Below, piece by piece: positions 26,201 through 36,839 of a stretch of 64,000 nt of DNA. Position 1 is the stretch's first letter. The number at the start of each line of letters is the position of its first letter. A model generated the notes under the pieces. That model had not been told where the DNA came from. It made no database searches and was given only the letters and a program-made list of their open reading frames with translations. The translations under genes were made by a program, and so were the position numbers. The DNA is from Rutidosis leptorrhynchoides (Eukaryota; Streptophyta; Magnoliopsida; Asterales; Asteraceae): the NCBI RefSeq assembly GCF_046630445.1, contig NC_092338.1:339535001-339599000 (forward strand), read 5' to 3'.

Positions 26201-27489
26201 TTGACTTCAAAGAATCCAAATGATTCAATGTCTGCTAAAGTCTTTAGTGAATATCTTGCTCCTTACTCTAAACCCTTGCAGATAATAGTTTCTATCATCC
26301 TCTGATCTTAGATATTCCGAGATATTATCGTATCTTTCATTATAAATATCCTCCATATTTCTGGAGATATTTTTATAACTATTCTTATCTGAAATCAATA
26401 ATCTCTTCGTGCTATCAGTATTACATCATATAGAAACTGTTAGTTTCTATATTCTGTAAACTTTCGAGCTTAAAATATGAATGTTATTGAAGTAATATTG
26501 GGAACTGATGCATGAGTTAGTATAATATAATGACACTTGATCAACGTGATTATATTACAGTAATTCATGCTGAGTTTCTAATGGAACGTGATGATTCACA
26601 GTACCATCATTATGTGCCATTTACACAACTCTTACATTCTAACCAATCTCCAAATATATTAAGAACATATCTTCTTAATAGTTCTATCTTTTCAGATATT
26701 CTGGTAATTTACCAAATCAAGATCGTGCCATTACGATTCCCTTCTTAAAACATTAACTATGTTAATCCAAAACTTCATATCTATGAATTATGGACCATTA
26801 TTCGCTTGACTTGAAGTCGGGAAGAGGAGACAAAAGTATGGAACTCTTGGATATAAAAGAAGATATAAAGCTCGACAACAAGACACAAATTACAAACCGT
26901 GCATATCAATACGTATTGCCACGTAAAGGCACGGGAAAATTAATAACACTATAACCCCAAGATAATAGTAGAAGTAAATAAAATTCTCTGGTGGTAGATG
27001 AAAGAGAAGAATGACAGATATGAAAGTTAAGAGTATATCAAGAATCAGAACTGGATGGAGCATATTGGCGAATGCTTTAAAGTATGAGCTGAGAGAGAAA
27101 GAATAGAAGGTGTGGGAAATAAGAAAAACGAAGGGGGTGGATTTATAGTAAAATATCCGACAGAGTAATCAAAACAGATGATCGCATTTAAAGCGGATCC
27201 TAATTTCCTTGATTACCGAAGAATCAAATCTAATTACGAAGATTTTCTCCAAATCTCTTGAACTTGGAAATCAATCCTATCTACGTCAAAAGATATGACG
27301 AATCTATACCTACTTATTTCACCCTTTGGTGATAGCTTCACTCGTACGCTTCACATGATCGAATCATTTTATCTATATTAATCAATAATGATAAAACTCT
27401 AACTCATATTCGTCATGAAAACACTTTTATTGTTAGCCATGACGACCTCACTCAAATTTCGGGACGAAATTTCTTTAACGGGTAGGTAC
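23257..27489 (+). other. Interior of retrotransposon 2
   Basis: The primer-binding site TGGTATCAGAGCGGTGG starts at 23259. A gag-like frame lies at 23643-24077. The remainder (24078-27489) shows no gene; it carries the same CGGGACGAAATTTCTTTAAC tract before the 3' LTR as retrotransposon 1. Confidence 0.75.
23643..24077 (+). CDS. Gag-like leader protein of retrotransposon 2, 144 aa
   Basis: This open frame begins MEFVISSSHSDSEMESHSSS and is Ser/Asp/Glu-rich, followed by a His/Trp-rich middle (HHLFWMNWGWVHSLLNHW). Near the end is a helix, EEVNELRARVVALENMVRRL, with leucine/valine heptads suggestive of a short coiled coil, then an Ala/Pro tail. It sits where gag belongs, about 390 bp after the primer-binding site. 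No capsid core, zinc knuckle, protease or polymerase is seen, so the assignment rests on position plus the shared, decayed counterpart in retrotransposon 1. Confidence 0.5.
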   Translation: MEFVISSSHSDSEMESHSSSESSVTGMDQPISHHLFWMNWGWVHSLLNHWRQEEGDPFHPPHCPIGEEPEALIGEPVRNTIFSLISRVSHHDYILYQILDYIHPLVRTENHPGVIEEVNELRARVVALENMVRRLQTPAAAPAA

Positions 27490-27665
27490 TGTAGTAACCC
27501 GGAAATTTCCGACCAAATTTAAACTTTAATCTTTATATTATTTCGACACGATAAGCAAAGTCTGTAATATTGAGTCTTAAAAAGCTTGAACTGTTTCATA
27601 TATTCAATTGACCTTTGATAGTGGCTGGCGATTCACGAATAATTGTTTGTAAACAAATATATAAG

Positions 27666-27717
<52 letters not shown>

Positions 27718-27794
27718 TGAAATAATAAAATACACTTTAATCAATTTAATTTAAATATAAATAAAATACAGAATAATTAAGTTGCTATTAGAAA

Positions 27795-27886
<92 letters not shown>

Positions 27887-29776
27887 AAATCTAAACATAA
27901 GTGATATTATACATTGTAAACTATAAATATTAAATATCTAATACAAGTTATTGTATAACATATATAATTAGTAAATATGATTAAATTATAGAATGGTAAT
28001 ACATTAAACTTTATATAACTGTTATATTAATATTAACATCATTACTTTCATTATTATTACTAATATTAATAATAGTATTGATATTTGTATTACTAACATT
28101 ATTATTTATAAATATGAAATACATATATATAATGAGAAGTTGAAAAATAACTTGTCATATCCTTTATGTTACTTGTATTATCATGATATATTATTTTTAC
28201 CTTGAACATTAAAAATCATTATTTGGTTATCCTTAACAATATGGTCATTTTTAGTTTATAGTTACTATTATAATTATTATTATTATTATTAATATGAGTG
28301 TTATTAATATTACTATCATTATTATAATTTCTATTATTATTATTAGTATCATGCTGATTAATAATATTATTAATATGCCTATTATTATAATTATTAGTAT
28401 TTTTGTTAATTCTAATAATATTAATAATATAATTAATATTTAATAATTATCACTATTAATATTTAAATTTATAAAGTCAGTTGAAGAATCAAATATGTAT
28501 CACATTGATATCGTATATTTATTGATTTATTCTATCTCTAAAGGTTCCAGCTATGTATAAATCAAACATAAGCAACCAAAATTTGTTCTAAGTCCCTTTC
28601 TCCTTTATTTTTTTTTATATTATTTGGTGTACCTGATGTACAAATCTGTTGAATAAATTGCTATATGATAATTGATATATTGGTGTTAAAACCGAATCAC
28701 TTCAACTCCTTTTCATTTTCTCCATCAAAAATCAATTAAAACTGCCTCAACAAAATTAAATTACCAAAAGAATTGAAGTACACCCAGAATTTTTACTCTG
28801 TTCGTGCTTCGTTCAATCAACATCTCTATCTTCAATTCAACTTCAAAAAGTAAAAATGCAGATATATCAGGAATCCTTCATTTAAACTCTCTGCAAATTA
28901 TTAGGGTCTAATTTTATCTATCGATCTCTAATTTCAAAGTCAAAGATTATTTCCAAAAAGTCAACCGAATTGTTCATGGTAAAATTCGAACTTGTCTTTA
29001 TGTTTTAAGTTTATTTGATGATCCAGAAAGTTTCCAAGGATCATCTAAAACATATTTCATGTAGGAATTATTAGCTAAAACAATCTTAAATTCATAATCA
29101 AAATTTGAGTTTATAGTGTTCTTGGTTCAAAATACAAAAACTAGAACTCGAATTAATTTGCAAAAAGTAATAATGTAGTGTTGTTAGGAATCTCGTACTC
29201 AAGCTATCTGCAAAGTTTCAAATCTCAATTCTAAATATCGAGTCCGAATTTGCAAGTCAAAGTTTTTTTTAAAAAGTCAAAGATAGTGTTCTTCGCGAAA
29301 ATTGAACTCGTTTTGATATTTCTTGTTAAATTGATGATTCGGGAAGTTTATATAAACAATTTAGAACTTAGTTCATGTTGAAATATTTATCCAAAACGTA
29401 CTCAATAACGAAAACATTTTTTTTTTTGTTAGAAGCTGCGACAGCAGCCTTTTTTTTCCTATGTTATATATATATTTTTTTTATTATCCAGTTGATCACT
29501 TATGGTTGTTGTTGTATCGGGTATCAAATTCTAAAATCAGTTTCACAAGTGTTATTAAGATGAAAACGATTTGGGTTATGTGATTTGAGGGGAGAAGAAG
29601 GAGTTAAGAAGATTACGGGTTATATTTAAATTGGGTGTATTATAAGTCAGAAAAAATAAAAATGGAGCAATGGTTAAGTGTTGATGTGGATGGGCGAGAG
29701 GTCTCGGGTTCGATCCCTACTTGGTGCAATTTCTTTTTAAAGAGGGTTTCTAAGGTAGTTCATAACTTTAAAATCA

Positions 29777-29820
<44 letters not shown>

Positions 29821-30137
29821 AGTATTAGTATTAACATTATTGGTATTAGTTATCATCTTTAGACATTAGTATTATTGTTAATATTATGATTATTATTGAA
29901 ATTTTCATCTTTATTATAATTATCATTATAATTATAATTAAAAACATCATTTTATTTAGAATTATCATTATTACTAAAATTAACACTTTTATAAAAACTA
30001 TCATTATTTTATTACTATCATGATTTTTATCATTTTTATTATTTATTATTACTATTTTTATCATTAATATTGTTATTATTATTACAACCGATATTATTAT
30101 TATATATAACAAACTATTGATTTTGATATAATAATAG

Positions 30138-30183
<46 letters not shown>

Positions 30184-30253
30184 TAATTATTTTAAATATA
30201 TATATATATACAGAATAAACATAGGTAACATATAATTTAAGATATAAGATATA

Positions 30254-30322
<69 letters not shown>

Positions 30323-31359
30323 TATATATATATATATACACTTACATAAAGATTTAGTATAAATTTTATATAACTACAATATTAATATATAAATATTATA
30401 TAATTAATAGGATTATTTGATTCTATGTGTTAATATATACATAAATGATATAGGTTCGTGAATCCGAGGCCAACCCTATACTTGTTCAATGTCGTTATAT
30501 GTATTTTTACTACAAAATACAGTATGGTGAGTTTCATTTACTCCCTTTTTACTTATTACATTTTTGGGCTGAGAATACATGCCCTGTTTTTATAACTGTT
30601 TTACGAAATAGACACAAGTAATCAAAATTACGTTCTATGGTTGAATGATCGAAACTGAATATGCCCCTTTTTATTAAGTCTGGTAATCTAAGAATTAGGG
30701 AACAGACACCCTAATTGACGCGAACTCTAAAGATAGATCTATCGGGCCCAACAAGCCCCATCCAAAGTACCGGATGCTTTAGTACTTCGAAATTTATATC
30801 ATGTCCGAAGGAGAATCCCGGAATGATGGGGGATATTCTTATATACATATTGTGAATGTCGGTTACCAGGTGTTCAATCCATATGAATGATATTTTGTCT
30901 CTATGCATGGGACGTATGTTTATGAGAAATGGAAATATGAAATCTTGTGGTCTATTAAAATTATGAAATGATTATTTATGTTAAACTAATGAACTCACCA
31001 ACCTTTTGGTTGACACTTGAAAGCATGTTTATTCTCAGGTACGAAAGAAATCTTCCGCTGTGCATTTGCTCATTTTAGAAACATTACGTTGAGTCATTCA
31101 TGGCATATTTCAAAAGACGTTGCATTCGAGTCGTCGAGTTCATCAAGATTATTATTAAGTCAATTATAGTTGGATATATTCTGAAATGGTATGCATGCCG
31201 TCAATTTTCGTTGTAAAGAAAGATTGTCTTTTAAAATTGAATGCAATGTTTGTAAAATGTATCATATAGAGTTCAAATACCTCGTGATGTAATCAACTGT
31301 TGTGAATCATTTATAATCGATATGGACTTCGTCCGGATGGATTAGGATGGGTCATCACA
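27490..31359 (+). repeat. 3' LTR of retrotransposon 2
   Basis: About 3870 bp. It is close to the 5' LTR, but a TA run that is about 11 bp at 19791 is about 85 bp here (27799-27883); further (TA)n runs lie at 30139-30180 and 30259-30317. Confidence 0.9.
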
Positions 31360-31429
31360 CTCAAGTAAACCTAGGTTATGAATTTTCAAATAAGTCATAC
31401 ATGGAGGAGTGAAGAAACTCGAGTGATCC

Positions 31430-31510
31430 TTATGGATGTTCAAGAAGGTTGCAATTTGATTAGAATCATTAAGGATGTTCAAGAAGGTTGCAATTTGATT
31501 AGAAGGTTAT
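31430..31510. repeat. Two-copy tandem repeat of about 40 bp
   Basis: GGATGTTCAAGAAGGTTGCA followed by ATTTGATTAGAA occurs twice in succession, in MULE DNA between retrotransposon 2 and the Ulp1 gene. Confidence 0.75.
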
Positions 31511-31639
31511 TTATGTTATGTTAAAAATAGTTTCACTTATTGTTTCCAAAGTAATATTTGTACCCTTCTTGCAACTTAAATATACAACAATATTAAAAAA
31601 TGATTAAACAATACTAAATAAACATCACACGTGTATAGT

Positions 31640-32373
31640 TTACTTAAAACGATTAGAATATATAGTGTCGATCACATAATGCCTGTAGTAGTGTTCAAAC
31701 TCGTGTGAAACACATGTTATGTTAACCGGATTACCATGTGCTAACATTTCAACAAAATAGCATACATAAATTCCACAACTACTACCATCACTTTGTTGAG
31801 GAACATCTCTTCCAACATTAATGGCTACCTGTAAATCATCCACTTTCTTAACTTTTGCTCTTTTCCAATAATCAAGTTTGTCTAAAAATATAGGCAATAA
31901 ACTCGACAATTTATAGCCAATGTCTTGTATAAACTCCTTGATTTGCACATATTCCCCACATTGTTTGAACATACTATCATAAATTGTAAGCACCCAAGTA
32001 CGCAAATCTAATTCTCCCAAAATCCAGTGTTTATTTCCTTCATTCAACGGGATAAGAACCTGAAAAAACAACATTAATTAATAACGATCTATTTTTATAT
32101 GACTGTCTAAATTAGTAACATAATACCAACCCTATCTAGAGTCCACCAAGCCGAACAAGGACCTCTTGTGCCGTTTGCCAACTCATATATCTCTGTACAA
32201 TCTTCTAATATCCTATGAAATAAAACTGGAAGGATGCCGCACCTTCGATCCTTAATTGGTGATGTCGAAACAATCATTGACCATATATCAATGTGCTACA
32301 ATAAATGCCACTTAAATTATCTTCATAAGAGAAATATATATACAATCGATATCTACAAAATTGTATATAAATA

Positions 32374-32465
<92 letters not shown>

Positions 32466-34422
32466 AAGTTGTAACACACCTCATTTTCTAGCCAACCACC
32501 ATCCTCTAATTTGAGAAGTCTTCCCCAAAATTGCAGTTTTAAATGGTAAGGAAAGCCTTTAATAATGCAATATGGCTCAACACGTTTACTTATACTTTCT
32601 AATCGTCCGTTATTGTAAAACTCAAGTGCTGTGCCTTCAACCAAAACAAATTTTTTCTCCGTATCCTTGCAAATAAGTGAGTATAAATAATTATTATAAC
32701 TAATGATATCAAAATTCTATAAGCTTATAATTAATAAAATAATAATTTAATAAGATACTTACTTCAGCGTTATCATTACAATCCCAATTTAGTTTCGATT
32801 GATTTCTATCAACAACTTCAAATAATTGAGACAATGCTTCATCGGAAATACCAAAATCATCGTCTTATTGGCCGTCATTATTATTACCATCATCATCGTG
32901 TTGCAGGCTAACGACAATTTTAGGGTTGTCATCATATTTCAAGTTTGCTTTTTTTTCCTAGGGGGAGATGATTTAGTACTAGGCGACCAGGTTATGGTTG
33001 GGTAAGCTATCTCCCAAAGAGCCTATTATATATAAGCGAAAACATGATGATCGTTGCTTCTATAATGATAAAAGATTGATTCAAGTAGAGTAACTTGATG
33101 TTTAAAATACCTCAAAAAGATCTGGGATGTTCCGAAATTTGGTAATTTGAGGCTTTACATTCAGGTCATCGAAACGACGTTCAAATCTAGCAAGTACTTC
33201 TGCTTCACTTACCCCGTCTAGAAACAACATGGTACGCTTATAATAATCTTGTGATTTTTCAAGATTCGTTGCCACCATTTCACTCGGTCTATACTTGCTC
33301 TAAAAAAAAAATAAAGACTTTCAACATGTAACAATGTAAAAAAAAAATAAAAAATATAGGTTAAGATGTAATTTAACTACATATATATATATTACCTACA
33401 TGGACTTCTTTTCCAACTCTACACACCGTACCCAACCAATTGCTTCCGTTTGTTTCCAATCAACAATTCGAGGACACTCTAAGCATCGCTCCTTTATCGC
33501 ATATTCACTTAGATACGGAAGCACTTCAAAAATCCATATCTATTTTTCCACATTAATTAAAAAATATATTATTGAATTATCTATGATGATATAAGTATGA
33601 GTAAATAATACTAAAACATAAATTAACCTTAAAAGCAGGGATGAAACCTTGAAGACCATAAACTGGATTCTTTTAAGGACGTTGAGGATAAAATGTTACC
33701 GCACGTCTTGGACATTGAGAGATTTGTTTAAAAGTGTAATGCCAAACATAGCTACCCCATGGAAAACTATTCCATGCATCAAAATCCTCAACTAGTCTTA
33801 GTAACTCATCATCAACAACATAATTACCATCGGATTCAATAAAACCGTGAACTAAAAGCAATAACAAACAAATTCGAACAACATCCAAATTCGTGTAATT
33901 GTGATGATGTTCGAAAGCATATAAAAGATCAGACCCAAGTACGTAATGTTTTTTGTCCACAAATGAGAATACCCGAGTTCTTAAAGGTCCGCCACCAGTT
34001 CCTGATACTCTAGGCAATTTTCCAAATTCCAAACCAGTAATTAACATGAATTCCTCCGGGCCAAAAACAAGTTTCTTCCCGGCAACCTCAAAAATAAACC
34101 CCTCCGTCTTATAGTTAACATCAACTAAGTTGGAAATCATAAAATGTATCAACGAAGGTTCTCGGAAATTATAGTCAACCCATAAAAATTGTCCAAAACA
34201 TGTCTCATTAAATAACTTCCGACATCTAAACCGATCATTTTTACTATATAACCTATTTATTTTAGACACAATGTTGATCTTAGACTTTATTAAAACATTC
34301 GCGTAATAGTATTTTCCCAGGAAACAAAAAGATAACAATTAATCTATAACTATATATTCTACTCTAATATTTATCATAAAATGTACATATAAAATCCTTA
34401 CAATATTCTTTTTTGAAGTCAT
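31640..34422 (-). pseudogene. DUF1985 plus Ulp1-type (C48) cysteine protease gene, right MULE cargo
   Basis: Coding blocks in minus-strand order are: MTSKKNI (ATG at 34422); a DUF1985 exon about 34338-33673 (YYYANVLIKSKINIVSKINR; VFGPEEFMLITGLEFG; AWNSFPWGSYVW); IWIFEVLPYLSEYAIKE (about 33540); SKYRPSEMVATNLEKSQDYY (33300-33110); a linker; GFPYHLKLQFWGRLLKLEDG (about 32550); HIDIWSMIVSTSPI (about 32300); and the protease end, 32058-31640. The protease end shows the C48 triad pattern: His in NKHWILGELDL, Asp in LTIYDS, Gln and Cys in VPQQSDGSSCGIYVCYF. These proteins resemble SUMO proteases and are typical MULE passengers. In-frame stops at 33673-33671 (after YPQRP) and near 33425, and one in the linker near 32874, suggest decay, although the catalytic exon is intact. 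A (TA)n(TG)n tract sits in one intron. Confidence 0.7.
32378..32465. repeat. (TA)n(TG)n compound microsatellite
   Basis: A TA run of about 65 bp passes into about 11 TG units, inside an intron of the Ulp1-like gene. Confidence 0.95.
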
Positions 34423-34502
34423 TGATCTATAAGTCGGTGCTTTGCCTGTAGATAACTCTGTGTGTACGAAACTACAAGCAAAAACAGATTAATCATACTG
34501 TT

Positions 34503-34536
34503 GGGTCATGGGTCATGGGTCATGGGTCATGGGTCA
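34503..34536. repeat. (GGGTCAT)n heptamer repeat, nearly five units
   Basis: Four perfect GGGTCAT units plus a partial one; a two-unit echo lies at about 34596-34608. Confidence 0.9.
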
Positions 34537-34612
34537 AACATAAATACTAATTAAGTGATCATACATAATTACTAACACCGTCAAACATATGAGTTGGGTC
34601 ATGGGTCAAACT

Positions 34613-34772
34613 AAGGGTGAGCATTGGTACTCGGATTCCCGATACCGTATTTGTACCATATCGCCACCTTACCGAAAGGGTACCGTAACCCACAGTATTC
34701 GGTACATATTTATTTAATTTTTTTGAATGCGGTATTTTCGGTACGGTACCGGTAACCGGTACCGGTTAAAAA
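34613..34772. mobile_element. GGTACCGGT-rich hAT-like fragment
   Basis: It starts AAGGGTGAGCATTGGTACTC and ends with nested GGTACCGGTAACCGGTACCGG palindromes. AGGGTGAGCA..GGTACCGG is a common form of plant non-autonomous DNA-element ends, but the partner terminus is not found. Bases 34773-34892 hold nothing recognisable. Confidence 0.35.
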
Positions 34773-34897
34773 AATGATAAATCACGTATTAAAGTTACTT
34801 ACTCTAACTACAGTTTTGTGATTTGTGATTTCTTATAGCTCATGAATAAACATACTCAACTCACCTTCAGTGACTGAAGATGCTGAGTGTTGAACTC

Positions 34898-36158
34898 TGA
34901 TGTGCGAGCGGAGGGATACGAAATACTATTATTTTTATTGCGAAATATTATACAAGTTTTATTATTTTATTTACAGATGGGATATACCTAAACCTTGCTA
35001 CAATACTATATGCAGTGTACCTAATCATAGAGTAGTATAGTTTTTAGTAAGTCCGGTTCGTTCCACAGGGAGCGGGCTTATTGTACACTATATTTTAATT
35101 AACTATATTTGTACAAATTATATATAATAATATATAAAAGGGGGTTTACCGTTTAATGACCGGTTTGTCGATTTTAAAACTTTAGTCGCAGTTAAAACCT
35201 AATGTAAAATATTAAATAAATAAAATACTTAATTTAAAGCGTAAAATAAATAACGATAATGAAATTGCAATAAATAAAAGTGCGATGAAATAAAATTGCG
35301 ATAATTAAAAATGTGATAATTAGAAGTGCAATTAAATATGAAAATAAATGAATTATGCTTATTTAAACTTCTGTAATCATGATGTTTGACGTGTTGATTT
35401 TATTTTATTCCCATGGGTTAATTGTTCTTTGTCCTGGATTATTCAATATGTCCGTCTGGTTTTTGTCCATAACAGTCCATTAGTCATAAATATAAAGTGC
35501 GAGTGTCGTCGTCAAATTATCCTTATACCCGAAGTCAAATATTCCAACTAATTGGGGACTTAAACTGTAACAAGGTCTTAATACTTTGTTTAATAATTAC
35601 ACCAGGATATCAACTGAGTGTAACCCAAGGTTTTAATACTTTGTTATCAATTATGCCAAGTGTCCTTGTACATAATTTCACCCCTATTTTAATAATTCTA
35701 GTGGCTATTAATCCATTCCCGTGTCCGGTTAAATGAACTATTATTCGTACATATAAATACCCCGCCCATCGTGTCCGATTTGAGTGTATATGGTTATTTA
35801 TAGGTACGTCCAATTGTAAATCTTTATATTAAAATTAACAAACTATCATTTAGTTAAACAAATATAAAGCCCATTAATAGCCCATAGTCTAATTTCCACA
35901 AGTGTCGTTCTTTTGTCCAAACCCCAATTATGGTACAAAATCCAATTACCCAATTTTAATATTTTTAGCCCAACATCATGATTACTTCGTCTTAAATAAG
36001 CATAATAATAACTTAAGTACGAGACATCAATTTAAAAAGGAGAACATAGCTTACATTGATTATTTATCGCGTAGTGTTACACGGACAGAGCTTCGACTTT
36101 AAAACCCGTAAAATAACCTTTACATAACCCAAACTAATCTAATATAAAACTACCCTAT

Positions 36159-36244
<86 letters not shown>

Positions 36245-36839
36245 AGAGGAGTATTATATATATATATTTTTTATGGCCAAAACTCGTTGCCTTTTATAGA
36301 TGTGGTCTGATCCTGAGGCCCATGCGATCGCATGGGTTCTCAGTGTTAATCTCATGCGATCGCATGGCCAGTCTGGCCATGCCCAATTGCTTTGTTTGCT
36401 AGCTTGTCGACGTTATATTTAATTATATAATATAATATATATAATTTTATATAATTATATATATATTATATTATATTCTTGTGCATAGTAGACTCATAAT
36501 TTTTGGTCCGTTGCGTCGGGCGTTGATAGTTGGCTCAGGTCCCGGTTCTGGATTTTTGAACGTCCTTTCGTATAATTTAATATCTTGTACTTTGCGTTCC
36601 GCAACTTGTACTTTTGTCATTTTTAGACGTTTCTCATCAATAAATTGAACCACTTGGATTGTATCTTGTACATTTGAGCTTTTTGATCATTTGCGTCTTC
36701 AAATCGTCGTTTTCGCCTTTTGTCTTCGCACTTATTTAATATAAACGATTACAACTTAAAATAGGACAATTACAACTAAATAATTTTACATATTGGGAGG
36801 ATATTGCTACTAAATATATGTTCATTTGGAGCACTATCA
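34898..36839 (-). repeat. 3' LTR of retrotransposon 3 (left copy)
   Basis: 1942 bp. It contains a (TA)n run of about 77 bp (36165-36241), a TATA box (minus strand) at 36291-36298 and the paired palindromes at 36321-36366. Its first 165 bases differ strongly from the right copy. Confidence 0.9.
36291..36366 (-). promoter_or_regulatory. Promoter module: two 14-bp palindromes 32 bp apart upstream of a TATA box
   Basis: CATGCGATCGCATG occurs at 36321-36334 and 36353-36366. On the minus (element) strand TATAAAAG at 36298-36291 follows 22 bp after the nearer palindrome. The right LTR repeats this at 42318-42331, 42350-42363 and 42295-42288. The solo LTR has the same spacing at 46699-46775. The role as a core-promoter-proximal control element is inferred from position. 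Confidence 0.6.

Larger units (their letters stand above)
19490..31359 (+). mobile_element. LTR retrotransposon 2, non-autonomous with very large LTRs (LARD-like)
   Basis: Direct LTRs 19490-23256 and 27490-31359 start TGTAGT(G/A)ACCC and end GGGTCATCACA. They are flanked by the perfect duplication CTCAA (19485-19489, 31360-31364). A Met-tRNA primer-binding site follows the 5' LTR. The 4.2-kb interior codes only for a gag-like leader protein; there is no pol, so it depends on other elements. It is a diverged relative of retrotransposon 1: interior, primer site and 3' LTR blocks match, while the 5' two-thirds of the LTR differ strongly. It inserted into the PB1-like gene of the MULE. Confidence 0.9.

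Noticed and set aside
35497-36653. Short open frames repeated at 41546-42652
   Set aside because: They lie in the LTRs of retrotransposon 3 and are small, overlapping and without family features.
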